A stretch of DNA of 64,000 bases, from the NCBI GenBank assembly GCA_025506515.1, contig CM046454.1:32910465-32974464 (forward strand), in the 5' to 3' direction. This document shows, piece by piece, positions 20,929-32,030 of the stretch. Positions within the stretch are counted from its first letter, which is position 1; every line of letters begins with the position of its first letter. The notes below the pieces were generated by a model. That model made no database searches, was not told where the DNA came from, and saw only the letters and a program-made list of their open reading frames with translations. The translations under genes and the position numbers were made by a program. The stretch comes from Flaveria trinervia (lineage: Eukaryota; Streptophyta; Magnoliopsida; Asterales; Asteraceae).

Positions 20929-23900
20929 TCATGTCAAAGAGGCCATGCAGAGGCAACTGAAACTATATTGCCATGTATAGATGTCTTCAATGCCTTGATC
21001 CCTAATAACATGCCACCTTTCTGGATTTGTGGTGTATGTCCAAGACAAGATGGGTCTTCCTAATGCTAAAGGAGCTACTGAAGTTGGAGTTGATTGAGCT
21101 TCCTCTGGCTGCACATCCTCAGGTTGTTCTGATTCATCCAGAGGTTCAGAAGGGGATTCAGGCTTCTTCTTCTTCTTAGACATTGGTTTAGAAGCCATCC
21201 TTTTCCTTCTCTTTCCAAATATTAACTGAGAAGACTGGCCTGCAGCACCAGATTGATCTTCACTCTCTTTCCCAGTTCGGACTTCATCTCTCTCGGGTTC
21301 AGATGGAGAAGGAGGTTGACCCTGCTGTGGATCAGAAGATAAAGCTTGCTGAGCATTAGCAAGACGTCCAGGTTGTGTTGTGTCTGTTTGTTCAACCTTA
21401 ACCTCCACTTTAGGTGGGGCCTGACTTGGAGTGGAGTGTAAGTCAGTGAGCTCTCCACTCTTAATCTTTTGCTTGATTACGCTGATATGCTCATCCATAG
21501 TGGATAGAGACATGGGTCCAAGTCTCCTTCCGGAGAATCCATACAGCTTCAAGAAGCTCATCATTCTCTGCCTATGAGCAGACTTCTTCATGCTCTTTTG
21601 GATGATGGCTCTTGACTTTGCAGCTTCATCCTTCAGCTTCTTTTTTTTTGTCTTTCTTCCTTGACTAACTCAAGCTCAAGTTGTTTTAAGTACTCATACT
21701 CAACATAGTCATAAGGTAAGGGAAGGAGTGCATCTTCCTGATAGAGGCCTGTGGCACTCAGGTATTTAATCATCTTGATTCTGTCTTCTTCCTTATCTAC
21801 CTGAGGTTCTTGTTGAATCACATCCTCTTGTTCAGGACTTTCTTGAACTAGTGAGAGGGTAGGCATACCTTTGTACATTCTTTTTCTTCTTCTCTCTTTT
21901 TTGACTTGTACTAGGAGTTCTGCATCTTCTGCCTCCTTCTTCTTTCTTGAACTTTCCAGATCAACCAGCTCATTTATTTCATCCAAGGGGAGAGAAATGA
22001 CACTATCTATGTCATAGTTCCTAGTCTGCAAATACTTAATCCTGACTACCCTTAACTCATCATTCTGAGTATCTGGTGTGGGGGCAGCCCTGATTGCAGA
22101 CTCCATGAGTCGTGGAGACTAAGTAGAGGAACTTTCTCCCCTTAGCCTCCTTTTCCTCTCTCTCTCTCCTCCTCCTCAATCTCCTCAGATGTCATCTTTC
22201 TTTTCCCTTTGTCACTCTTAGACCTTTGTGACTCAGGGTGGAGAGAGCTTTGGCCTTCATTGCTCATTGCAGCATTTGAGCTCAGGCCAGAGAGAGGTTG
22301 AGAAGCACCTTCACCAGCAGGTGTCTCAGAAGGAATATGGATCTCTACAGCAGTTGGAGATGGTGAGACATGGCTCTCAGGTTCTATCACTAGGCCTTCA
22401 GTCAAGGTTTTCCCTATGAAGCTAATCTTAGGGTCTGCCTCAACATCCAGTTGACCGATGACATTGCCTGATTCCCTTAGTCTCCTTCTTAGACTGAACT
22501 CTGCAATGATCCTGTCTTGGATTCTTCTAGCCAGTCTCTCACCTTGTCTTGATTGGCTTGGGTTGACAAGTGGCATGTTGACTAGATCCAGACCTTCATA
22601 GTAGTCCAAGTTTTGAAAATTAAAGACTTCTTGCTGTCCTTGAACTCTTATGATAATGAGGGCTTTCCTGTTGTGTCATACCTCCACCTAATGATGTGAT
22701 TGAAGGATGATGAAGGTGACATAGTCCTTGGTATCCCATCCTCAAACAGACTTTGTATGAAGGAGTCTGTATAGTCCACATCAATGTGAACTAGAGGAGG
22801 TTGCTGAGAATGCACAGTTGCAAGTGAGGACGGTGAGGCCTCAATGTCCATTCTTCCGGAGGAACTCCCAGGTTCTGTGGCTGGAATGACTTTCTCCCCC
22901 TTTTTGGTAGCATCACCCTTACATAGGTGAGCTGGAGGATAGGTCAATTACATCCAGAGGTTCTTGTGTTCCTGGTTGAGCTCTCCTTAAGGGTCTACCA
23001 GCTAGTTTTTCCTCAAGATATGATATCTCAAGTTGCTGATCATTGATCCTGTTTTGTAACGTAGTCACTTGAGATTCAAGGTGACTGACCTTTGAGACTA
23101 GGTAAGTGCATGTTTTAGACAGTTTTTGCACTTTTAGTCTCAGATCCCCCTCATCTTCATGAGAAGAATCACTGGGGGTGGAGAAGATTGGACCAGAGTC
23201 CTTTCTGTCATGACCAGTTCTAAGTTCTTGGCTACTGGATTTCCTCTGCTCACTGGCAGTCTCAGTTGAGATATCAGTGGGCTGAGTTGCCATGGTTGAG
23301 GTCTTAATGATGTAGTCACTTTCAAAAGTGAGAGCCTCTTCCATATGACATCCTGAACAGGTTTAGAGTGTCCACCTCAGTTGTAGGTGACTGATGTGGA
23401 TAGATGTAGAGACTCAGTAGTACTCATCTCTCTTTGAGTAGAAGGAAAGAAGAGAGATAAATTATACTCACTGAAATCTATATCTTCATTAGTATAGAAG
23501 TCAAGGTTTGGAATGGGTTGGTTAAGATCTATAGGCTGGGGATGGTAACTGTCCCCTAAAGGTTGATCACTGAGTGTTGAGACTCATAGTGATGGCATAA
23601 GGTGGTAGGGCTAATGAGCTCATTAGGCTGAGCCTGAGTAACCTCAACTCTAATTCTTGAAGAGATGGGAGTGGTCTGCTCCTCAGGAGAAGTGGGAGCT
23701 CCAGTGTCCACTTCTTCCTGTATGGGTGAGTGCATGGGGACCTCCACAGACTAAATAGTCTGAGTAGGGATTCGTTTGTATTTTCTTTAGTAGTTGATGG
23801 AGATTTGAGGCTGTGTGGGTGGTTGGGAAGTAGCAGGTATGGGTTCAACACTAGCTTGTGCTGCTAGGTTGTCACCTTGAGCAATGAGCTCTACCATTTT

Positions 23901-24664
23901 TGGGACTAGGGCTGTTTCTACTACCCAAAGAATCCAACAGTGGACTTTCTCAATATTTTAAAGATGTCGGGCTTCATCTGTCCCAATTTAAGAATGTTAC
24001 CTGTTTCCCTTAAATGTGTGCCAAGTTCATATTAAGAATGTACTGGACATATCTAGGAAACATGTAATATTCTAAGGACTCTAAATTAGCAAGCAAATTT
24101 GTATAAACAAACTTAGACTACCTGAACTTGACCCCTTGAACCATTGCATGGACTATGAAGGAGAGATCTTCAGGAATCTGGTCCCATCCACCATGCTTGT
24201 TTGATAAGCTGTGGATGAACACATGGAGCAGGAATCTCCATTGGGATGAGACCTTCCCTTTCCTGAAGGTCTTTTACAGAGAAATCTCCCTCATACCCCA
24301 TCTGCTCAAAGGAATGATTAGCAGCTTCCTTTGGAAAAAACACCTCACCTTCTTCATCATCCAGCTGAAGATGTCTGTTGATGATGGCCGGGGTGATGAA
24401 GATTGTTCTCCCCTACACTGTGGCAGACAGTGCCTTCTCCCCATCCATAATGACCTCTTGGCATGTCTTCCAAAATTCAAGCAACTGATCCTCATAGAGT
24501 GGAGGATCAATGGTGTGGGAGGTGAAGTAGTTCGACAGAGACAAGAAACGACAAACCTCTGAGAAATGAGGATCTTTCTCAGAGCATAACAGAGCAACTT
24601 GATTGTGTTGTCTGTGTAGCTGCATGGTAAAGTTGGAATCATTTCTGAGAGCAAGGTTGGCCAT
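20929..24664 (-). pseudogene. B2 ORF3, long unknown protein, several frameshifts
   Basis: Starts MANLALRNDSNFTMQLHRQ at 24664 and spans 3.7 kb, broken into blocks at 24413, 23556, 22919, 22648, 22142, 21633 and 20929. Order of regions: N-terminal globular part with YYMFPRYVQYIL; a Pro/Ser/Thr/Gln-rich part; a coiled coil (LVSKVSHLESQVTTLQNRI, near 23080); acidic/basic linkers; two IKYL modules (21927-22046, 21648-21779); a third GFSGRRLG module (21454-21564); a lysine cluster (MSKKKKKPESP), possibly nuclear targeting; and a Trp-rich end. No membrane segment or signal peptide is seen. Similar in layout to the D ORF3. I do not recognise the family. Confidence 0.78.
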
Positions 24665-25417
24665 TTTGAAGTAGCTTAAGGACGAAGGAAGAAGAAAGAA
24701 AGAAATTTCAGAGAGAAATTTGGGTTTTTAGGTTTGGAGGAAGAACAGATGATAGAAAGAGGGGAAACCGTTGGGTTTATATGTGAGAGGGATTTCAGAT
24801 AAAGTATAAGAAAGAGGATAAACTTTGAAATCCGTATGTCAGTCCCACCTCTAAAAAAGTAGTTTACTTTTTGCTCAAAAAGTAGTTTTCTTGGAAGTCA
24901 AAAACTTCCGAAGGTAATTATCTTCAGAAGTTTTAATTAAAAAGCTTCCGAAGCTAAAATGACTTCGGAAGAATTTCCTGAGATATTTGAAAATTTTGCT
25001 TCGGAAGAAAAATTAAAGCTTGAGTGCTTTGTGTGTAACGGACAAAGCTTCCGAGAGTTAATTTTGCTTCGGAAGTAAATGTCCTTAAAATTTAGTAAGT
25101 GTCTGAGACAAACATTTAAGCTTCAGAAGATAAATTTTGAAAACTCTTCTGAAGGTAAACTTCTTAGAAAGTTATTTAATTTGAAGGCATGATTTACTTC
25201 CGAAGTTAAAAACAAAACTTCCGAAGTATTAGAAATTTTAAAAAATCTAAGGAAAGTCTTCAAAATGAAATTTTCATCCAAAGAAAACATGAGCTTATGA
25301 AAGTGATGAACTAGACATCTTAGGACACGCATATTTTAAAAAATAATAAGAATTAGTTTTAAGAAAAGCTTACTCAAGGTCTATCATCCCAATAACTGAT
25401 ATAAAATATTTAAATCT
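24665..25417 (-). other. B2 pol-ORF3 spacer: internal promoter-like block and CTTCGGAAG array
   Basis: Noncoding. On the minus strand the array (25225 down to 24905, about eleven motifs such as ACTTCCGAAG at 24907 and GCTTCGGAAG at 25066) is followed by TATAAA (complement 24776-24781) and a CT-rich leader up to the ORF3 ATG. It mirrors B1 18633-19379. Confidence 0.78.
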
Positions 25418-26900
25418 CTATTCATCAAAAGCCTTTGTAAACAAATCAGTATATTGTTCATCTATGTGAACCTTGACTAGTTTAATTAATCCCTTTTCAT
25501 AGTTATCTCTTATTAAATGATACCTGATATTGATGTGCTTTGTCCTTGAGTGCTGCACAGGGTTCTCTGTGATTGAGATAGTACTATTGTTGTCTATGTG
25601 AATGGGAGTCTCCTTGAAGTTTAACCCATAGTCCAGCATCTGATTTTGAATCCAAAGTACTTGAGCACAGCAGCTTGCAGCAGCAATGTATTCAGCTTCA
25701 GCAGTTGATACAGAGGCACCGGATTGTTTCTTGCATTGCCATGAGACAACCCTTCCACCAAGAAATTAACATCCCACAGATGTAGACTTTGCAGTCATGT
25801 TGCAACCACCATAATCACTATCTGTATAGGCATAGAGATTAAAGTTAGAATTCTTGGGACAGTATAGGCCAGTGTTGATGCACCCTTGAGGTATCTTAGA
25901 ATGCTCTTGATAGTGATAAGTTGAGACATCTTAGGGTTGGCTTGATATCTTGCACAAATACATGTAGCAAACATAATATCAGGCCTGCTAGTAATAAGAT
26001 ACATAAGAGACCCAATCATAGCCCTATATAAATGCTCATCTACACACTCCCCCTCAAGATCAGGACAAAGAGAGTGGTTTCTGGCTATAGCTGTCTTAGC
26101 AATCTTACAGTCAGTCATATTAAACCTCTTGAGTATGTCCTGAACATACTTTGATTGACTTATGAAGATGCCATCTTCAACTTGCTTCACTTGAATTCCC
26201 AGAAAGAAATGAGTTCCCCCATGGCACTCATTTCAAATCTGTCTTTCCTCAGCTTCTCAAAGTGTTTTGCAGAGCTTTGGATTAGTTGAACCAAAGATGA
26301 TGTCATCCACATACACTTGAACTAGCAATATGCCATTCCTTGTCCTTTGATGAAGAGAGTTCCATCTATAGTACCCCTCCTGTATCCATGTTTACAGAGA
26401 TACTCAGACAGTGTCTCATACCACTTCCTGGGTGCCTGATGCAGCCCATAGAGAGCTTTGTCAAGCTTGCAGACATGATCAGGATGATCAGGATCACAAA
26501 ACTAGGTGGCTTTTTGACATAAACCTCTTCATCTATCACTCCATACATAAAGGCACACTTCACATCAAGTTGAAAAACCTTAAGTTCTTGGATGCAGCAA
26601 ATGCCAGGATATCCTAACAGCTTCTAATCTTGCCACTGGAGCAAAGACGTCAGTGTAGTCAATCCCTTCTTCTTGTGTGTATCCTTGAACAAACAGTTAG
26701 CTTTGTTCTTGATGATGATACCTCTATCATCTTTCTTGTTCCTAAACACCCATTTGGTTCCAATGGTAGTCTTCCCAAAGGAAGAGGTCAAATGTTCCAA
26801 ACTTTTTGCCTTTTGAATTGAAGCAGCTCTTGTTGCATAGCTTCAACCCAACTTCCATCCTTAGAGCTTCATCAACTTTCTTTGGCTCTATCTGGGATAG
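25418..26900 (-). pseudogene. pol: B2 pol: reverse transcriptase and RNase H
   Basis: On the minus strand RT runs from near 26900 to 26100 and RNase H from 26100 to 25418. Seen: TKWVFRNKKDDRG-like start, MKCAFMYGVIDEEVYV, the catalytic VYVDDII (complement near 26305), KYVQDILKRFNMTDCKIAK, HLYRAMIGSLMYLITSRPDI, and the NNSTISITENPVQHSRTKHI tail. Frameshifts lie near 25780, 26200 and 26560. The catalytic residues are intact, unlike the coding frame. Confidence 0.88.
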
Positions 26901-27560
26901 AAAACAAGAGTGAACACAAACATTTGCTTCATGGGTTTGTCCTTTTGTCTTTACCCCTGAGATAACATCTCCAATGATGCTTGTGGTAGGGTGAGACTTG
27001 TGGATCCTAAGCTGAGGGATCATAGCAAATTCTTGAGAAAGATCTAAATTTGAGAAATTTAGATCTGCATAGATGTTTCTCCCACCACATCAGCACACTT
27101 TTCAAGTGAAACTTGATCCAAGCAGTGTGTGACATCATTTATGTTCTCTTCTGTGGTGTGGTTAGTGGCATCAAGAAATTCTTGGTCACTGTCTCCATCA
27201 CCATTTTTGTCTTCCACAATTGAGGTGTTCTTATTTGGTTGTAGAGCCTTTGAGCTGGAATTTGAAGGCATACCAGATGTACCAGCTGAATTTGTCATTG
27301 TAGGGCTTATAGAAACCTCATTTGCAGATTGGTTCCAACTGGAGCTGAAGATATGTGTCTTGAAGATCTTCCTAGCTCAAATCTTGGATCAGGATCATCT
27401 GTATTCAAATTTTCTGTAGATCCTGAAAATTCTCACAAGATATTCTCACAAGATTTGTTAAAACAGTTGGTAAGCAAATCAAGATCAAACAACCAATCTG
27501 GACCAAGACCAGTACACACAAGGTGTGTGTTCATTAAAGTCACATTGCTGACTCCTCAAC
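26901..27560 (-). pseudogene. pol: B2 pol: integrase-RT linker
   Basis: Frame 27059-27298 on the minus strand is Ser/Asn/Asp-rich (TSGMPSNSSSKALQPNKN, NGDGDSDQEFLDATNHT) and matches the degenerate linker of B1. Frame 26742-27023 starts MIPQLRIHKSHPTTSIIGDV, the usual lead into RT. No catalytic motif. Confidence 0.72.
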
Positions 27561-28400
27561 AATTCTAGTTCTGAGATTTACACTATAAGCCTTAGCTTGA
27601 GAAGAGTAACCAATAAAGTGTCCATCATCTGATTTCTCAGCACACTTGGCAATTTGATCTTTGGTATTCAAGATGTGCAAGGACATCCAAATGACCTGAG
27701 AAAAGCAATGAAAGGTCCCTCTTGTGCCAAAGTTCATAAGGAGTCTTGCCATGAGTCTTAACTACTAAAACTCTGTTCTGCACATAGCAACCAGTGTTGA
27801 CTGCCTCTGCCCAGAAGGTGACAGCAGTTTAAAGTCAGATAACATGGTTCTTGCAGCTTCAATCAGTGTCCTGTTTCTCCTCTCAGCAACACCGTTTTGC
27901 TGAGGAGTCCTAGGAGCACTAAATTGTCTTGTAATACCATTTTCATCACAGAATGTGTCAAGGATAGGGTTCTTAAATTCGGTTCCTTGATCATATCTTA
28001 TGATGTTGACCTTGTGATCAGATTGATTCTCAATCTTTAAGATGAATTCTTCAGAATCTCAGGAGTCTCATCCTTAGTTCTAAGGAAAAAAACCCAAGTG
28101 AATGTTGTAAAGTCATTTTGTGATCACTAGACAGTATAAGGTCCTTCCTAAACTCATTACACTAGTGGGGCCAAAGAGATCCATATGTAACAAGTGTAGA
28201 GAGTATGATTGAGTTCTTTTCTTTAGGCTTGTGAGATACCTTATGTTGCTTCCCTTTCAGGCATGCAACACAGTGGTCATCACTTGTAAACTCTTTCTTT
28301 GGCATTCCATTACCCAAATCATGCTTAATTAACTTATTCATGTTCTTAAAGTTTACATGGCACATTCTTTTATGCCATAGGAAGACTCATCACTATTGGC
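27561..28400 (-). pseudogene. pol: B2 pol: GAG-pre-integrase and integrase
   Basis: The minus strand shows MCHVNFKNMNKLIKHDLG with HCVACLKGKQ (zinc domain), the IRYDQGTEF second Asp (complement near 27990) and VAERRNRTL with Glu kept (complement near 27885). The first Asp segment lies at about 28180. Single-base indels near 28040 and 28200 break the frame. The integrase C-terminus (KCAEKSDDGHFIGYSSQAKA) ends near 27560. Confidence 0.86.
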
Positions 28401-28828
28401 TTTAGACAGAAAGCATGAAACTTCCCCAGAGGAAAGGTTTCTTGCAAATCCATCTTGTACATGTTTCCTTTCCTAGGGGCTCTAAGCAGGATATGCTCAT
28501 GAGGAATGACCACACCAGGCTTACGAACAATGCACTCATGCTCAGTAAAGAGCATGTTATGACTTTGATCACAAAATTAAGATACACTCAAAAGATTGTA
28601 TCCAAGCTCCTTTACAAAGTTTACCTTTTCTATGCTAGCTTACCATTTATGACCTTGCCCCTACTAGAAATGTAACCACCTTCATCTCCTCCAAAAGCAA
28701 CAGGTCCTCCATCAATCCTTTCAATGTTCTGGAGTAGTGACCTATTACCGGTCATGTGCCTGAGCAGCCACTGTCTATGATCCAGGATTTATGTCTGTCT
28801 TCAGCAGTTCATGCAAAAAATAGAATGA
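28401..28828 (-). pseudogene. pol: B2 pol: protease, catalytic DSG intact
   Basis: On the minus strand WIIDSGCS lies around 28764-28785, with the catalytic GAC at complement 28773-28775. A small indel follows within the next motif (the HMTG part is out of frame). The downstream part ECIVRKPGVVIPHEHILLRAP is at 28370-28555. B1 has lost the Asp that B2 keeps. Confidence 0.85.
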
Positions 28829-30130
28829 TTAGTTACATCTGGAAACCCAAGCCTTGCTTGTCTTGGGCTTATTTGCAGAACGTAATGTAACAGTAATAGA
28901 TCTTATGGTTGTACTAAGAGGATCTTGAGCTATTTTTGATGGAGAAATCTCAGTCACTTGGTCTTTCTTAGATGTCCACACCACCTTTGGAGTCTTGACT
29001 TGACCTTCAAAACTTAGAAGCTTTTGAGCTTCAGAAGTTTTGGTGACTGAACCTTCAGAAGATTCTGCAAACACTGCAGCAGACTTAGTGCTTCGGAAGA
29101 ACTCCTTTCTTTTGAGACCAATATTCTTCCGAAGAGAATTTTGCACTTCCTTCTTGTTAGATTTGGAACTTCCGAAGGAAACTTGTTTTGCTTCCGAAGC
29201 TTGGATCTTCTTAGAGCTCTTTGAAGCCTTTGTTTTGGCCGTATGGACAGTACCTTTAGGATTGAAGGGACAATCCTTGCAATGTGAGTGGTGTTGTCAC
29301 ACATGACACATTCATTTTCTTCTTCACAAGAACCTTTTCTTGATAGTAGACTGTCTTGGTCACTCCCTTCTCCACCTTCATCTTTGCAGATGCTGAGACA
29401 GTCCTCTTGGCTGAGACTATGCTTGGAGTTTATTGACCAGGCTGTGCAGCAGTGGTACACAGCAGATCAGTCTTCTTCTTGCTTCTTTGATGAGTTAAGC
29501 GAGAACTAGAACTCTTAGCAGTTTTGGTTGATGTCTTCAGTCCCTACCACTTAAACCCTGCAGAAATAAAAACTTGTTTCTACTTAGAGTCAATGTAGCC
29601 TTGATCTCTTGAGTTTTCCTTGCCTTTCTTTTGCTCTTTCTGATCAAGTTCTTTCTCATGGACTTGGTCATCATAGTCTTCACTTTCTCCTCAGAAGGAT
29701 AGTGGCCCTTCTTGGAATCCTCCTCTTCACTCTTTGTAGAGGGATTCTTCACTATCTCTTCTTCATCCTCCTCACTCATAGGATCTATGAGAGGAAGCTC
29801 ATCTTCACAGTTCCACACCTAGGAGATCTTACTGACAAGATTGTGTGGAGGAGCTATCTCATTAGATCCCAGTCCCTGTTGTTTTGATAGCACACTTTGT
29901 TGTGCAGGGATGAGGATATCATGTTCTTGAAGGTCTCTTCTTTAAGAACACTCTTTTCTGCCCTGGCTTGTTTGATCACAAGCTCAGCCTGGCAGTTAGT
30001 AAACTTGGTTATGAGATCTTTAATTTGAGTCCTAAAATCTGTGTGTTCATGTTTTAGAACTGAAATGGTTTTCTCTAAGTCCTCTATTTTCAGCTTATAA
30101 TTATTTTCAGACTTCTAAAATCAGATTTTA
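28829..30130 (-). pseudogene. B2 gag-pol linker with second CCHC knuckle remnant
   Basis: Minus-strand coding remnant matching B1 13744-15198: acidic/basic tract (ESVRKNLIRKSKRKARKTQE-like in frame 29537-29818), then NECVMCDNTTHIARIV near 29270-29310 (last Cys of the knuckle replaced), then Ser/Lys-rich sequence with CTTCGGAAG motifs at 29090-29200. Several frameshifts. Confidence 0.72.
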
Positions 30131-31083
30131 AAATGTTAAGAACTCAATATCAGATCTCAGTTCTAAGTTATAGGACCTGTACCTGTTAACTTTAGCAATG
30201 CATTCAAGAGTACAGAGATGTTCCATTACCTTGGCTTCATCATGATCTGCCATCAGTGCTTGGTTTGGAGAGGCATCTTCAACCTGAAAGCTCCAATCAA
30301 AAGCCTCCTTCTTCAATAGTAACAGCAGCTTGCTGCTTTGACTTCTCATTATGGAGAGCTTTGTCAGTGTAGTTTGGTCTGGATTGTGTTTGGCCACCAT
30401 TTGTTCTAGGTGCCTTACACTCTCTGGCAAAGTGGCCCATCAGGTTACAGTTGAAACATTTTACTTTGCCTTTGTCCAGTCCAAACTTTCCACTGGTTGC
30501 ATTGCATGGAAAGTTCCTTCCAGTCCTCTTGTAGAATTTCTTGGCTCTATGAGTGAGAAGAGCCATTTGTTGGACTATTTCCATGTATTCCAGATCATCT
30601 GGATGGATACAGTCTAGGTCTTCAAGAGGGAAAAGAGAGTTGCCACAACTTTCATCAGAACACACAAAAGCTTGAGAAGAGCTTGTCTCTTGCAATGGGC
30701 TTCCTTGAGTGTAGTTCTCCTTTGGTGTCTCTGGGAAGGTGATGAAAGGGCCCTTGGGTGAGTTGTCAGGGTAGCATAAGAGATGATGTTTGGGTTCTAT
30801 GCTATCCCTTTCAACCACATGTAGGGCTGAACGCATTTGATTGTTGGAGTTTCCAGATGAACCTTGCATGTTCATCTCCATCTGGTATCCACTGAGAATC
30901 CCATATAACTCTGTCCGAGTAAGAGTTTTGAGATTTTCAATTCTCTTGATCACCACACAGTAGTGTGTCCACTGCGTAGGAAGTGAGGACATGAACTTCC
31001 TTACAATGTCTCTGTTTTCAAGAGAAACTCCTCAATCCACTAGGGTATCCACAATCTCACATACCTGAAGTACTACTGAGTCA
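30131..31083 (-). pseudogene. gag: B2 gag, N-terminus missing
   Basis: Open frame 30992-30297 on the minus strand: TELYGILSGYQMEMNMQGSS, LEDLDCIHPDDLEYMEIVQQ, and the intact CCHC knuckle CFNCNLMGHFAREC. It lacks the stops seen at matching places in B1. Homology to B1 gag continues to about 31083 (B1 12945) and then stops, so roughly 150 N-terminal residues are missing. Confidence 0.87.
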
Positions 31084-32030
31084 TGATAAGATTCTTATCT
31101 ACCACAAGGGTAGCATATGCCATGACAGTGACACCAACAATCTACGAGAGTCCCATCAGGTCCTTCTGGGATCAACTGAAGTAGTTGAAGATAATGGAGT
31201 GAGAACTTTCACTGGGAGAATCAACAATGAATTACTCTGAGGATCACAGAAGAATCTGTTAGAAGATGTCTGCAATTCAATGACAATGCTAATGATCCTC
31301 TTGATTAGATGAGGGAGGAAATAACCACATTTTTCTCTGAAATTGGTTATGAAGGAGTTATGAAGCAAAACAGATAGTCAAAGGATTAGTGGATCTGCCT
31401 TGGAGGTTCCTAATTCATATGTTTCAACATGTCTGTCAAAAAGAAAAACAGGATCGAATGACATTCCAGTCCTCACATCTTCCGCAATATGTGCTCTCTC
31501 TGCACCAACAGACGGTTTAATATGTCTGCATATGTGTTCAATGGCCTAATCTACAACATTCAGAAGGTTGAGATACAAGTTTCAATGTACCCCAGATTCA
31601 TTCAATGTCTAATCATGAATCATTTCATGACATTGTTAATGAAAGACGTGTGCTTAACATCCCTTATTATGATGCAAGATCCTATAAGTACATCAAAAAG
31701 AAGGACCCAAGCAACTTTTACAGTGGTGCCCATTCACCCCTTCTTCCTTGGATGATTCACATTACATCAAGCAGGTCAAGATCAACCACCTCCACAACCA
31801 ATAGAACAACCACCTCCACAACCAATAGCTCAACCAACCCACAACATTCACCAATACCATCTCCAATACCATCACCAATACCACCCTTACCACAACAATA
31901 CCACAACCTTCTCACAACTATCTCTACAAACATTACCACAACCATCATCACTATCAACTCCACAACCAACACCACCAACAACCACTCAACCTCACCTATG
32001 TCACCACATCATCAATCTCCATGACGGTTT
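31080..32030 (+). pseudogene. D3: fragment of family D ORF3
   Basis: Plus-strand coding remnant aligning with D1 43919-44900: MIRFLSTTRVAYAMTVTPTI, GLVDLPWRFLIHMFQHV, a CTNRRFNMSAYVFNGLIYNI stretch, YPRFIQCLI, then YKYIKKKDPSNFYSGAHSPL. It ends in a Pro/Thr/Ser-rich tract (IPSPIPSPIPPLPQQ) at about 31770-32025. Frameshifts and stops are present. It starts inside the ORF at the join with B2 gag and is cut on the right by the A2 LTR. Confidence 0.85.

Larger units (their letters stand above)
20003..31083 (-). mobile_element. Family B copia element B2, 5' part lost
   Basis: Minus-strand element lying tail-to-tail with B1: 3' LTR (20003-20801), purine tract, ORF3, spacer, RNase H, RT, integrase, protease, linker, gag. 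It ends at about 31083 inside gag, where the sequence switches to a family D ORF3 fragment. The 5' LTR and gag N-terminus are absent. The LTR tip abuts B1 ORF3 exactly, so the LTR end was formed by integration. Confidence 0.92.

Noticed and set aside
20929..24664. ORF3 as a retroviral-type envelope gene
   Set aside because: The position after pol is suggestive, but no signal peptide, transmembrane helix or fusion-like segment is visible in B or D. Coiled-coil, Pro/Ser-rich and lysine-rich segments point to a soluble, perhaps nuclear protein.
31605..32024. Proline/threonine-rich ORF as a host cell-wall protein gene
   Set aside because: The upstream part of the same frame is clearly D ORF3 (YKYIKKKDPSNFYSGAHSPL), so the tract is the ORF3 linker; there is no signal peptide.
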